Positions 8,682-17,031 are shown, counted from the first letter of the stretch. The stretch: DNA of 64,000 nucleotides from Burkholderiales bacterium 70-64 (GCA_001898645.1 MKUQ01000027.1:1-64000), one strand, 5' to 3'. Notes: generated by a model not told the origin, from the letters alone. Program-made: numbers and translations.

Positions 8682-9890
8682 ATGTCTGCGAATTTCCTTG
8701 GACTTCGCCTCGTGCGGGTCATGGCGCTGGTCGCCGCGCTGCCGGCAACCGCTACCCTGGCAGGATGCGCGGCCTGGACCGACGGGCCCGGCTACTACCT
8801 GCAGTCGATCGCCGGACAGCTGGCGATGATGCGTGCGGCGCGCCCGATCGACGACCTGCTGCGCGACCCGTCGCTCGACCCGGACTTGCAACGCAGGCTG
8901 ACGGAAGTGGTCGGGATCCGCCGCTTCGCCTCGGCCTCGCTCGACCTGCCGGACAACGCCAGCTATACCGGCTACGCCGACCTGAAGCGCCCGTTCGCGG
9001 TCTGGAACGTGTTCGCCGCCCCCGAGCTGTCGCTGCGGCTCGAGCAGTGGTGCTTCCCGGTGGCCGGCTGCGTCGGCTACCGCGGCTACTTCGACCAGGG
9101 CGCGGCGCAGCGCTACGCCGCGCGCCTTGCTGCCGAGGGCTACGAGACCTACGTGGCGGGGGTGCCGGCCTATTCCACCCTGGGCTGGTTCGACGACCCG
9201 GTGCTCAGCACCTTCGTGCGCCAGCCCGAGGCCGAGGTGGCGCGGCTGATCTTCCATGAGCTGGCCCACCAGCTGCTGTACGTCAAGGGCGACATGACCT
9301 TCAACGAGTCGTTCGCCACCGCCGTCGAGCAGGCCGGCCTCGAGCGCTGGCTCGCTGCGCGCGAGGCGGCCACCGGCGACCGCCGGCTGCGCGAGGCATG
9401 GCAGGCATTCGCGGCGCGGCGCAGCCAGTTCCTGGCGCTGCTCGCGCGCCATCGCCTCGCGCTCGAGGCGGTGTATGCCTCGGACGCTTCCGACGAGGAC
9501 AAGCGCGCGGCCAAGCAGGCGAATTTCGCCGCCTTGCGCAGCGAATACGAAGCCCTGAAGCGGCAGTGGGGCGGCTACGCCGGCTACGACCGCTGGTTCG
9601 CCCAGCCGCTGAACAACGCCCACCTCGCCTCGGTCGCCTCGTATACCGCCGACGTGCCAGCGTTCCGGGCGCTGCTCGCGCAGGAGCACGGCAGCCTGCC
9701 GGCGTTCTACGCGGCGGTGCGCCGCCTCGCCTCCCTGCCCAAGGCGCAGCGCGACCAGGCGCTGGCCGCGTTGGCGCCGCCGGCCGCCGTGCCGGCCCCG
9801 GGGGCGCCGCCTCCGGTTGCGCCCGCCTCGGATGAGTCCGCCCCGAGCGTATCGACCTTGACCGCGCACAGGCCGGGAAGCGGCGATTGA
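8682..9890 (+). CDS. Lipoprotein aminopeptidase family protein (HELAH zinc peptidase)
   Basis: A 402-residue protein of the putative aminopeptidase family found mainly in proteobacteria. The N-terminus is a lipoprotein signal with lipobox LAGC near residue 27, so it should be anchored to the outer membrane facing the periplasm. The zinc motif HELAH is at residues 192–196, followed by the supporting glutamate in NESFATAVEQ. The C-terminal 40 residues are Pro/Ala-rich and probably unstructured. I chose the ATG at 8682 because it gives a normal signal peptide; an in-frame ATG at 8631 would add 17 residues that spoil it. The substrate is not established for the family. Confidence 0.82.
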   Translation: MSANFLGLRLVRVMALVAALPATATLAGCAAWTDGPGYYLQSIAGQLAMMRAARPIDDLLRDPSLDPDLQRRLTEVVGIRRFASASLDLPDNASYTGYADLKRPFAVWNVFAAPELSLRLEQWCFPVAGCVGYRGYFDQGAAQRYAARLAAEGYETYVAGVPAYSTLGWFDDPVLSTFVRQPEAEVARLIFHELAHQLLYVKGDMTFNESFATAVEQAGLERWLAAREAATGDRRLREAWQAFAARRSQFLALLARHRLALEAVYASDASDEDKRAAKQANFAALRSEYEALKRQWGGYAGYDRWFAQPLNNAHLASVASYTADVPAFRALLAQEHGSLPAFYAAVRRLASLPKAQRDQALAALAPPAAVPAPGAPPPVAPASDESAPSVSTLTAHRPGSGD

Positions 9891-9975
9891 AGCCACAATT
9901 GCCGGCATAATCGTTCACATACGTGGTCCGGGCGAGCATCCGGCCCGCATCCAGCCCCCAAGGAGAGAAGGCGAC

Positions 9976-11673
9976 ATGGATCGTTTCTGGCTGAAGCATT
10001 ACCCGGCCGGCGTGCCGCACGACATCGACCCGTCGCGCTACGAGTCGGTGGTTCAGCTCTTCGACGAGAGCTTCGAGAAGTTCCGCAAGCGCAAGGCCTA
10101 CGTCGGCTTCGGCAAGGAGATCAGCTACGGGGAGGTCGACGAGATGTCCCGGGCCGTCGCGGCCTGGCTGCAGTCGCGCGGCCTGAAGAAGGGCGACCGC
10201 GTGGCGCTCATGATGCTCAACGTGCTGCAGTTTCCGGTGGCGATCGCCGCCGTGCTGCGCGCCGGCTTCGTGGTGGTCAACGTCAACCCGCTGTACACGC
10301 CGCGCGAGCTCGAGCACCAGCTGCGCGACTCCGGCGCCAAGGCCATCATCATCCTCGAGAATTTCGCCAGCACGCTGCAGCAGGTGCTCGCGCGTACCGC
10401 CGTCGAGCACGTCGTCGTCGCCTCCATCGGCGACATGCTCGGCTTCGCCAAGGGCAACCTGGTGAACTTCGTGGTGCGCCACGTCAAGAAGATGGTGCCG
10501 GCGTTCGAGCTGCCGCGGGCCACGCGCTTCAACACCGTGCTGGCCGAAGGCGCCAGGCTGCCCTTCACGCCGGTGCCGCAGACGCACGACGACGTCGCCT
10601 TCCTGCAGTACACCGGCGGCACCACCGGCGTGGCCAAGGGCGCCACGCTCACTCACCGCAACATCATCGCCAACGTGCTGCAGGCGGAGGCCTGGATCCA
10701 GCCGGCGCTCGTCGACACCCGCAAGGGGCCGGTGCCCGAGCAGCTCATCTGGATCGCGGCGCTGCCGCTCTACCACATCTTCGCGCTCACCGCCTGCATG
10801 CTGATCGGCCTGCGCATGGGCGGGCTGAACATCCTGATCGTCAATCCGCGCGACCAGGCGGCCCTGATCAAGGAGGTGCGGCCCTACAAGTTCAACCTGT
10901 TCCCGGCGGTGAACACGCTGTTCAACGCACTGGCCAACAATCCCGAGTTCGCCAAGCTCGACTTCTCCCAGCTGCGCGTGTCGCTGGGCGGCGGCATGGC
11001 GGTGCAGGAGGCCGTGGCGCAGCGCTGGCTGGCCGTCACCGGCTGCCCCATCTGCGAGGCTTACGGTCTCTCCGAGACCTCGCCGGCGGCCACCGGCAAC
11101 CCCATCGATACCGACAAGTTCAGCGGCACCATCGGCATACCGTTCCCCTCCACCGACGTGATCATCCTCGACGACGACGGCAAGCCGGTGCCGCTCGGCG
11201 AGCGCGGCGAGATCGCGATCCGCGGCCCGCAGGTGATGGCCGGCTACTGGAACCGCCCGGACGAGACGGCCAAGGTCATGACGCCCGACGGCTTCTTCAA
11301 GACCGGCGACATCGGCATCATGGACGAGCGCGGCTACACGCGCATCGTCGACCGCAAGAAGGACATGATCCTGGTCTCGGGCTTCAACGTGTATCCGAAC
11401 GAGATCGAGGCCGTGGTGGCCCTGCATCCCGGCGTGCTCGAGGTGGCGGCGGTAGGCGTGCCCGACGAGAAATCCGGCGAGGCGGTCAAGCTGTTCGTGG
11501 TGCGCAAGGACCCGGCCCTCACCGAGCGCGATCTCATGCAGTACTGCGCCGAGAACCTCACCGGCTACAAGAAGCCCAAGTACATCGAGTTCCGCACCGA
11601 CCTGCCCAAGACCAACGTCGGCAAGATCCTGCGGCGCGAGCTGCGCGACGAGGCGTTGAAGAAGGCGGCCTGA
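9976..11673 (+). CDS. fadD: Long-chain fatty acid–CoA ligase
   Basis: A 565-residue ANL-superfamily ligase that activates fatty acids to acyl-CoA for beta-oxidation at the inner membrane. The AMP-binding P-loop YTGGTTGVAKGATLTH starts near residue 211, the fatty acyl-CoA signature region lies around GFFKTGDIGIMDERGYTRI, and the terminal catalytic lysine is in TNVGKILRREL. The N-terminal MDRFWLKHYPAGVPHDID is typical of betaproteobacterial FadD. AAGGAG precedes the ATG. The stop codon abuts, in a convergent arrangement, an out-of-frame coding-like tail from the opposite strand; GGCCTGATCAGGCC at 11667–11680 is a perfect palindrome that may help termination. Confidence 0.94.
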   Translation: MDRFWLKHYPAGVPHDIDPSRYESVVQLFDESFEKFRKRKAYVGFGKEISYGEVDEMSRAVAAWLQSRGLKKGDRVALMMLNVLQFPVAIAAVLRAGFVVVNVNPLYTPRELEHQLRDSGAKAIIILENFASTLQQVLARTAVEHVVVASIGDMLGFAKGNLVNFVVRHVKKMVPAFELPRATRFNTVLAEGARLPFTPVPQTHDDVAFLQYTGGTTGVAKGATLTHRNIIANVLQAEAWIQPALVDTRKGPVPEQLIWIAALPLYHIFALTACMLIGLRMGGLNILIVNPRDQAALIKEVRPYKFNLFPAVNTLFNALANNPEFAKLDFSQLRVSLGGGMAVQEAVAQRWLAVTGCPICEAYGLSETSPAATGNPIDTDKFSGTIGIPFPSTDVIILDDDGKPVPLGERGEIAIRGPQVMAGYWNRPDETAKVMTPDGFFKTGDIGIMDERGYTRIVDRKKDMILVSGFNVYPNEIEAVVALHPGVLEVAAVGVPDEKSGEAVKLFVVRKDPALTERDLMQYCAENLTGYKKPKYIEFRTDLPKTNVGKILRRELRDEALKKAA

Positions 11674-11741
11674 TCAGGCCTTCAGCGCGTCGACGACATC
11701 GGTTTCGGTGAAGTCGGTGCCCTGGAAAGAGACGCCGGGGC

Positions 11742-13355
11742 TCAGCCGCTGCGCAGCCGGAACCGCTGCAGCTTGCCGGTCTCGGTGCGCGGCAGCCCGT
11801 CGCGGAACTCGATTGCACGTGGGTACTTGTAGGGCGCGATGGTCTGCTTGACGAATTCCTGCAGCGCCGCCGCCATGGCGTCGTCCTCGGCGTGGCCGGG
11901 CTTGAGCACGACGAACGCCTTGACGATCTGGCCGCGATCGGCGTCGGGTACGCCGATCACGCCGCACTCGGCAACCGCCTCGTGCATCATCAGCGCGGCC
12001 TCGATCTCGGGCCCGGCGATGTTGTAGCCGCCCGAGACGATCATGTCGTCGGAGCGCGCCTGGTAGTAGAAGTAGCCGTCCTCGTCCATCGCGAAAGTGT
12101 CGCCGGGCAGGTTCCAGCCGTCCTTCACGTACTGCAGCTGACGCTCGTCGGCGAGATAGCGGCAGCCGGTCGGCCCTTTCACCGCCAGCCGGCCCACCTC
12201 GCCGCGCGGCACTTCGCGCATCGCGTCGTCGACGATGCGCGCCTGGTAGCCGGGCACCACCTTGCCGATCGAGCCGCGGCGCACCTCTTCGGGAGTTGAC
12301 GAGATGAAGATGTGGATCATCTCGGTCGAGCCGATGCCGTCGATCATCTCGATGCCGGTGGCTTCCTTCCACAGCTGGCGGGTGGCATCGGGCAGGGCCT
12401 CGCCCGCCGACACCGACTTCCTCAGAGAAGCGAGATCGAAGCGCTGCGCCATCGGTGCCATCTGGCGATACATGGTGGGCGCGGTGAAGACGATGGTGGC
12501 GCGATGGCGCTCGATGGCCGCCAGCAGCGATTCGGGCGTGCCGCGCTCGATGAGCAGCACCGAGGCGCCCACCCGCATCGGGAAGCACAGCATGCCGCCC
12601 AGCCCGAAGGTGAAGGCGAGCGGCGGCGTGCCGCAGAAGATGTCGTCGGGGCCCGGCTTGAGCACGTGGCGCGGGAACAGGTCGCACATCGCGATGATGT
12701 CGCGATGGAAGTGCATCGTGCCCTTGGGCGTGCCGGTGGTGCCCGAGGTGAAGGCGATGAGCGCCACGTCGTCCTGCGCGGTGTCGCAGGCGGTGAAGCG
12801 CGTGGGCGCGGCGGCCAGATGCGTTTCGAGCGCATCGGGTGCGCCGCTGCCGTCGTTGAAGAGCATCGCCTGTCCGATCGCGCCGCCTTGCGCGCACAGC
12901 GCATCGAGCTCGTCGCGCAACCGCAGGTCGCACAGCGCGGCCGATACCTTCGCCTTGGCCGCCACCGGGGCGAGATCTTTCGCGCGCAGCAGCGGCATGG
13001 TCGGCACGGCGACCAGTCCCGCCTTGATCACCGCGAGCAGGCACGCCGCCATCATCGGGTTGTTGCTGCCGCGCAGCAGCACGCGGTTGCCCGGCACCAG
13101 CCCCATGCGCTCGCGCAGCACGTGCGCGATCTGGTTCACTCGCACGTAGAGCTGGTAGTAGGTGCAGTTCGCCTCGTCGGTGCGCAGGGCGATCGCGTCG
13201 CCGAAGCCGCCTTCGACCATCCGGTCGAGCAACTCCACCGTCGCGTTCAGCCGTCCGGGGTACTGCGTGTCGGGTGATTGCAGCAGCTCCGGCCACTGCT
13301 CCGGCGGGGGCAGGTGATCGCGCGCGAAGGTGTCGACATGTGCGGAAGGATGCAT
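11742..13355 (-). CDS. Aromatic acyl-CoA ligase, 2-aminobenzoate-CoA ligase type
   Basis: A 537-residue ANL-superfamily ligase. The P-loop is FTSGTTGTPKGTMHF, the middle motif is SSTPEEVRRGSIGK, and the C-terminal catalytic lysine lies in RTETGKLQRFRLR. The N-terminus DTFARDHLPPPEQWPELLQ is characteristic of 2-aminobenzoate/benzoate-CoA ligases, which start aerobic CoA-dependent degradation of aromatic acids. GGGAG precedes the ATG at 13355 by seven bases. It follows a MarR regulator by 34 bases on the same strand, so they form an operon. After its stop the plus-one frame continues with coding-like codons for about 22 residues, so the true C-terminus may have been frameshifted. The exact acid substrate is inferred. 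Confidence 0.85.
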   Translation of the reverse strand: MHPSAHVDTFARDHLPPPEQWPELLQSPDTQYPGRLNATVELLDRMVEGGFGDAIALRTDEANCTYYQLYVRVNQIAHVLRERMGLVPGNRVLLRGSNNPMMAACLLAVIKAGLVAVPTMPLLRAKDLAPVAAKAKVSAALCDLRLRDELDALCAQGGAIGQAMLFNDGSGAPDALETHLAAAPTRFTACDTAQDDVALIAFTSGTTGTPKGTMHFHRDIIAMCDLFPRHVLKPGPDDIFCGTPPLAFTFGLGGMLCFPMRVGASVLLIERGTPESLLAAIERHRATIVFTAPTMYRQMAPMAQRFDLASLRKSVSAGEALPDATRQLWKEATGIEMIDGIGSTEMIHIFISSTPEEVRRGSIGKVVPGYQARIVDDAMREVPRGEVGRLAVKGPTGCRYLADERQLQYVKDGWNLPGDTFAMDEDGYFYYQARSDDMIVSGGYNIAGPEIEAALMMHEAVAECGVIGVPDADRGQIVKAFVVLKPGHAEDDAMAAALQEFVKQTIAPYKYPRAIEFRDGLPRTETGKLQRFRLRSG

Positions 13356-13389
13356 CGGGCGTCTCCCTTTCTTGTGTTCGAAGCGGGGT

Positions 13390-13923
13390 TTACTTCTTCC
13401 CGTCACCGGTATGGTGCGCGCGGCGCGCGCGCTCGGCCAGCCCCGGCTTGAGCTTGCCCAGCAGGCGCAGCAGCTCCTGCTGCTCCTCGCGCGACAGGGT
13501 ATCGAGCAGCTCGATCACGCAAGCCTCGTTGCCGGCGGCCATCTCGGCGAAGCGCCGGCGCCCGGTCGGCGAGAGCTTGAGGCGGATGGCGCGCCGGTCG
13601 TCGGGCACCGGCTCGCGGGTGAGCCAGCCCTCGGCCTCGAGCTGATCGGCCAGCCCGGTGACGTTGCCGCCGGTCACCATCAGGCGCTGGGAGAGCTCGC
13701 TCATCTTCAGCCCCTGCGGATAGCGCTCGAGCTGAGCGAGCAGGTCGAAGCGCGGCAGGGTCGAATCGAAGCTCGTGCGCAGCATGCGGCGCACCGCGCC
13801 CTCGATCAGGTTGGTGCAGGTGATCAGGCGCAGCCACAGCCGCAGCGCCGTATGGTCGCCCGCGCGCAGCCGCGTCTCCGGGTCCGGCGGCAGGGGGACG
13901 GTGCTCGCGTCGGGAGCCTGCAT
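13390..13923 (-). CDS. MarR family transcriptional regulator
   Basis: A 177-residue winged-helix repressor. The helix-turn-helix and wing lie in LKMSELSQRLMVTGGNVTGLADQLEAEGW and VPDDRRAIRLKLSPTGR, here cited in parts of the same domain at residues 70–125. MarR proteins beside aromatic acyl-CoA ligases usually bind the CoA thioester and release the promoter. The start at 13923 is preferred over an ATG 36 bases upstream because the latter would extend through the AT-rich operator. The downstream ligase gene is the presumed target. Ligand identity is unknown. Confidence 0.87.
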   Translation of the reverse strand: MQAPDASTVPLPPDPETRLRAGDHTALRLWLRLITCTNLIEGAVRRMLRTSFDSTLPRFDLLAQLERYPQGLKMSELSQRLMVTGGNVTGLADQLEAEGWLTREPVPDDRRAIRLKLSPTGRRRFAEMAAGNEACVIELLDTLSREEQQELLRLLGKLKPGLAERARRAHHTGDGKK

Positions 13924-13930
13924 GCCAAAT

Positions 13931-13955
13931 AGTTTAAGGCTGAAATTTTTAAACT
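13931..13955. promoter_or_regulatory. Inverted-repeat operator before the MarR–CoA ligase operon
   Basis: AGTTTAA (13931–13937) and TTAAACT (13949–13955) form a perfect 7-base inverted repeat with an 11-base spacer in an island of AT-rich DNA directly before the MarR start codon. Such near-palindromes ahead of MarR genes are usual self-regulatory sites. The spacing is longer than the common two-to-four bases, so it may be two half-sites or overlap another repeat. Confidence 0.5.
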
Positions 13956-14045
13956 TCAAAGGGTTTCGTCGGCGGCCGGGAACCGTCGCGGATCCATGCT
14001 GCCACGACCCGCACGACGGCCTACACGCACCGGATCGATTCGAAC

Positions 14046-14075
14046 AAAAAAAACGCCGGGCGAACCCGGCGTTTT
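14046..14075 (-). terminator. Intrinsic terminator after the porin gene
   Basis: The stem AAAACGCCGGG (14050–14060) and its complement (14065–14075) enclose a CGAA loop. On the minus strand the hairpin is followed by a run of eight U residues. It lies 39 bases past the porin stop codon and separates that gene from the MarR operon. Confidence 0.9.
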
Positions 14076-14113
14076 CAAGCCTGCTTCGGAAACCGGCTCG
14101 CGCCGGTCGCCGA

Positions 14114-15208
14114 TCAGAACGTGTGGCGAATGCCCAGGTACAGCTGCTTCTGGTCCTGGCCGGCGGTCGGAACCGGATGGCCGCCCAGGGCTGCGCTGGT
14201 AAACATTGCGTAGTTGGCGTTGGTGTCGTTGTTCAGGACCGCATACGAAACACCCAGCGAGGTCCGTTTGGACAGCGGGTAGTCGTAGCCCAGCGAGTAC
14301 ATCTTCGCGCCGGTGTCGCCCAGCTTGCCGGCGACCGAGCTGTCCACGTCGCGAGCCTGCGAGTACGTGAGGAGCACGGTGCCCGGGCCCAGCTTGGCAG
14401 TGACCGGAATCGACCATGCGCCACGCTTGGCATCGCCACCTGCGCCGCCGCTCATCACTTTCGACTGGTCGAAGGTGAGGCCGACCTTGGCCACGCCGAA
14501 GTCCCACGAACCATAGAGGCGCCAGGATTTCTGGCCGTCGCCGCTCGGCGGCGAGCCTTCGAACTTGGCATCCCAGTACGCCGCACCGACCACGAACGGA
14601 CCGCCGCGATAGGCAAGGTCAGCCGACCACGCCTGGCCCTTGGCCGGGTCGCCGAGCAGGCCGTCGTTGCCGAACGGGTTGCTCGAGTAGGTCAGCCCAC
14701 CGCTGAAGCCACCCATGGCCGGCAGGTCGTAACGCAGGACGTTGTTGATCCGCGTGGCGGCCGCGATGGCGGGTACGCCGACGCTGCCCACCCAGCTCAG
14801 GATCGAGATGTTCGAAGCCTGCAGGGCCGTGGCGCGCGCGCCGTGCTCGTCGGTGCCGAAGCCGTAGTAGGTGTCCAGGCGACCCATACGGAACGAACCC
14901 CAGTTGCCGGCCAGGCCGACGAAGGTGTTGCCGCTGGCCAGCGTGCCGCCGCCTTCTTCCACGCGGAAGCGCGTGTCGATCATGAAGATGCCGCGCATGC
15001 CGCCGCCGAGATCCTCGGAGCCGCTGATGATGAAGCGCGAGGAACCGTCATCGAGCGACGTGCCGCTGTCGTTGCCGGCGGCGCCATTCGAGTACTTGGT
15101 GAAGGCCAGGCCGCCCTTGACGATACCCGACAGCGTGACGTTCGTCTGCGCGAACGCCGCTGCGGGCAGCGCCGCCGCGACTGCAACCGCGAGAAGTGAT
15201 TTCTTCAT
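14114..15208 (-). CDS. Gram-negative porin
   Basis: A 364-residue outer-membrane general porin. It has a typical signal peptide (MKKSLLAVAVAAALPAAAFA) followed by TNVTLSGIVKGGLAF, the first beta strand of betaproteobacterial porins, and ends in the outer-membrane insertion signature YLGIRHTF with terminal Phe. The constriction-loop-like PGTVLL and repeated short amphipathic strands fit a 16-stranded barrel. AGGAGA precedes the ATG. It is a single-gene unit with its own terminator. The neighbouring aromatic ligase operon may use it for uptake, but there is no direct evidence of that. Confidence 0.92.
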   Translation of the reverse strand: MKKSLLAVAVAAALPAAAFAQTNVTLSGIVKGGLAFTKYSNGAAGNDSGTSLDDGSSRFIISGSEDLGGGMRGIFMIDTRFRVEEGGGTLASGNTFVGLAGNWGSFRMGRLDTYYGFGTDEHGARATALQASNISILSWVGSVGVPAIAAATRINNVLRYDLPAMGGFSGGLTYSSNPFGNDGLLGDPAKGQAWSADLAYRGGPFVVGAAYWDAKFEGSPPSGDGQKSWRLYGSWDFGVAKVGLTFDQSKVMSGGAGGDAKRGAWSIPVTAKLGPGTVLLTYSQARDVDSSVAGKLGDTGAKMYSLGYDYPLSKRTSLGVSYAVLNNDTNANYAMFTSAALGGHPVPTAGQDQKQLYLGIRHTF

Positions 15209-15334
15209 TGAGAGATCTCCTAGGTTTCTGAATCGATCGACGGCCTGCGCGCCGCCGCAACTCCCCGAAGCGGCTGGAAGGCCTTCCCCGGTCAGAAGTC
15301 CTGCGTATTCTCGCCAAATTCAGGAGGGGGGGAT

Positions 15335-15364
15335 AGCAACGAGGCGCTTGGGCGTTGTTTTTTT
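15335..15364 (+). terminator. Weak orphan terminator-like hairpin upstream of coq7
   Basis: AGCAACG (15335–15341) can pair with CGTTGTT (15353–15359), with one G·U pair, and a run of T residues follows to 15364. No rightward gene lies upstream within 3 kb, so it would end a short transcript or attenuate coq7. The stem is short and the loop is 11 bases, so this may be chance. Confidence 0.3.
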
Positions 15365-15409
15365 GAGTATGCTGTCGTTCCCGCACAACATTCTTCGCCG
15401 GAGTCCATC

Positions 15410-16057
15410 GTGGACGATTTCCGCCTGGCCACCCCCGCCGACCGCCTGCTGTCCGGGCTTTCCCGTGCCATGGCGGCCCTGGCCGGCGTGGTGCCGGCTG
15501 GCCGGCCGGCGCCGGGGGCGGTCAGTGATCCCGCCGAGCCCGCCGAAGCCGGACAGCGGCAGTTGTCGGCGGCGCTCATGCGGGTCAACCACGTTGGCGA
15601 GATCTGCGCCCAGGCGCTCTACGAGGGCCAGGCGGCCTCGACCGCCGACCCCGCGCTGGCGCGCGAGTTCCGCCGGGCCGCGCGCGAGGAGGGCGATCAT
15701 CTTGCCTGGACGCACGGGCGTCTGCAGGAGCTCGGCGCGCGGCCGTCGCTGCTCAACCCGTTGTGGTACGGCGGCGCGCTGCTGCTCGGGCTCGCCGCCG
15801 GGCGTGCCGGCGACCGGGTGAGCCTCGGCTTCATGGCCGAGACCGAACGGCAGGTGGAGCAGCACCTGGCAGGCCACCTGGAGCGGCTGCCCGAAACCGA
15901 CCACCGTTCGCGCGCCATCGTTGCGGCGATGAAGGACGACGAAGTGCGCCACGGCCAGACCGCATTGCGCCTGGGCGGCGCCGAGATGCCGGCCCCGGTG
16001 CGCGCGCTGATGCGTGCGGCAGCCAAGGTGATGACGACCACGGCGTATTACATATAG
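15410..16057 (+). CDS. coq7: 2-polyprenyl-3-methyl-6-methoxy-1,4-benzoquinol hydroxylase (Coq7)
   Basis: A 215-residue di-iron carboxylate hydroxylase that adds the last hydroxyl group in aerobic ubiquinone synthesis at the inner membrane. The first half of the ferritin-like metal site is Glu64 in [16 protein letters not shown] with the EEGDH motif (93–97), and the second half is [11 protein letters not shown] and [10 protein letters not shown]. The start is a GTG at 15410 with CGGAG six bases upstream. Residues 25–50 are a variable Ala/Pro-rich segment before the conserved core. Coq7 instead of UbiF for this step is common in betaproteobacteria. It appears monocistronic and convergent with the OsmC gene. 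Confidence 0.95.
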   Translation: MDDFRLATPADRLLSGLSRAMAALAGVVPAGRPAPGAVSDPAEPAEAGQRQLSAALMRVNHVGEICAQALYEGQAASTADPALAREFRRAAREEGDHLAWTHGRLQELGARPSLLNPLWYGGALLLGLAAGRAGDRVSLGFMAETERQVEQHLAGHLERLPETDHRSRAIVAAMKDDEVRHGQTALRLGGAEMPAPVRALMRAAAKVMTTTAYYI

Positions 16058-16074
16058 ATAGGCAAGAACAGGAA

Positions 16075-16497
16075 TCAGTCCTCCACGACCTCCCAGTCGT
16101 GCGTCAGCTCGGCCGTCTTGCCGAGCATGATCGAGGCCGAGCAGTACTTGTCGTGCGACAACCGGATGGCGCGCTCGACGATGCGCGGCGCCAGACCGCG
16201 GCCGCGCACGATGAAGTGGAAGTGGATGCGGGTGAACACCTTGGGGTCGGTCGGCGCGCGCTCGGCCTCGAGCCGCACCTCGCAGCCGCGCACGTCCTGG
16301 CCGCTCTTGCGCAGGATCACCACCACGTCGGAGGCGGTGCAGCCACCGGCGCCGGCGAGCAGCATCTCCATGGGGCGCGGCCCGAGGTTGCGCCCGCCGG
16401 ACTCCGGCGCTCCGTCCATGACTACGGCGTGGCCGCTGCCGGCTTCAGCGATGAAGCTCATGCCGCCCTGGCCGGTCCACTTCACTGTGCACTGCAT
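16075..16497 (-). CDS. OsmC family peroxiredoxin-like protein
   Basis: A 140-residue OsmC/Ohr-fold protein. The two redox cysteines are Cys53 in LAGAGGCTASDV and Cys119 in SHDKYCSASIML, as in thiol-dependent peroxidases. Sequence features (MQCTVKWTGQGGMSF and GRNLGPRPMEMLL) place it with the YhfA-like branch rather than Ohr. AGGAG precedes the ATG at 16497. It probably reduces small hydroperoxides in the cytoplasm. It is convergent with coq7, with only 17 bases between stops, and no terminator is visible between them. Confidence 0.9.
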   Translation of the reverse strand: MQCTVKWTGQGGMSFIAEAGSGHAVVMDGAPESGGRNLGPRPMEMLLAGAGGCTASDVVVILRKSGQDVRGCEVRLEAERAPTDPKVFTRIHFHFIVRGRGLAPRIVERAIRLSHDKYCSASIMLGKTAELTHDWEVVED

Positions 16498-16803
16498 GCC
16501 TGCTCCTGTTCGGTGCCGTGGCCGTGCCGCGAATGCGCTCCGCGGCCACGGGCGTGTGATTGTAGGGGGCGGCCGTCTCTGCGCGGCAGATGTGCGGCCA
16601 TGAGCGCCAGGGGTTGGATGCTGCAATGCCGCAACGGGCTGCGCCGGGAGGTCCTGAATCAGGGATTTCCCGCGGATGGGATCGGGGCCTCGCCAGAAGC
16701 TTGGTCCATGGGAATATGTTTAGCTATATCAAATAGATAGGATTTGATTCGACCACCACCCCAGGTGCCCTGAACCCCGGCCAAGGGTGTTTACGCCTCT
16801 CTA
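16498..16803. other. Intergenic region, no gene
   Basis: No credible coding region lies here. A 9-base perfect inverted repeat, CCGTGGCCG (16516–16524) with CGGCCACGG (16543–16551), lies just upstream of the OsmC start and could be in its leader. From about 16695 to 16755 the DNA becomes AT-rich, with several TATA-like hexamers but no convincing -35/-10 pair on either strand. The sRNA promoter begins at 16804. Confidence 0.5.
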
Positions 16804-16832
16804 TTGCAATGCACAACGAGTTCGGGTATATT
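16804..16832 (+). promoter_or_regulatory. Sigma-70-type promoter of the candidate sRNA
   Basis: TTGCAA (16804–16809) and TATATT (16827–16832) are 17 bases apart, the optimal spacing, with four and five matches to the consensus hexamers. Transcription would begin near 16839, just ahead of the CU-rich hairpin. Confidence 0.6.
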
Positions 16833-16838
16833 GCGTCT

Positions 16839-16899
16839 GTCTCCTCCACCCTCCTCCTTTGGTGGATTCAGCCCGAACCCAGCGTTCGGGCTTTTTTTT
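16839..16899 (+). ncRNA. Candidate small RNA with anti-Shine-Dalgarno loop
   Basis: A predicted transcript of about 61 nucleotides has no open frame. It folds into two hairpins. The first has stem TCCACC (16845–16850) with GGTGGA (16861–16866) and a loop CTCCTCCTTT, which imitates the CACCUCCUUU end of 16S rRNA. A second CTCCTCC lies at 16841–16847. The second hairpin is the intrinsic terminator with a U tail, the usual Hfq-binding end. C/U-rich loops that pair with Shine-Dalgarno regions are known in several proteobacterial sRNAs. Identity with a named family was not established. It could also be a short leader, but the nearest downstream gene, rplM, has its own promoter after the terminator. 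Confidence 0.6.
16870..16899 (+). terminator. Intrinsic terminator of the candidate sRNA
   Basis: AGCCCGAAC (16870–16878) pairs with GTTCGGGCT (16884–16892) around a five-base loop, followed by an uninterrupted T run to 16899. This is one of the best intrinsic terminators in the window although no protein gene ends here. Confidence 0.92.
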
Positions 16900-16994
16900 G
16901 GGTTCAGGCGCCGGCACGATCCCGGTCCGGGTTTCTTCCCGACCGCTACGCCGCCCTCCATCGGCGCGAGATACGCCGGTCCCAAAGGCGCCTT

Positions 16995-17024
16995 TTGACT
17001 CGTCCCGGCCGATGGATCTACAAT
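16995..17024 (+). promoter_or_regulatory. Promoter of rplM–rpsI
   Basis: TTGACT (16995–17000) and TACAAT (17019–17024) each match five of six consensus bases with an 18-base spacer. The start would be near 17032, giving a leader of about 100 bases. A palindrome AAAGGCGCCTTT overlaps the region just before and into the -35 element. Confidence 0.65.
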
Positions 17025-17031
17025 AGAAAGC

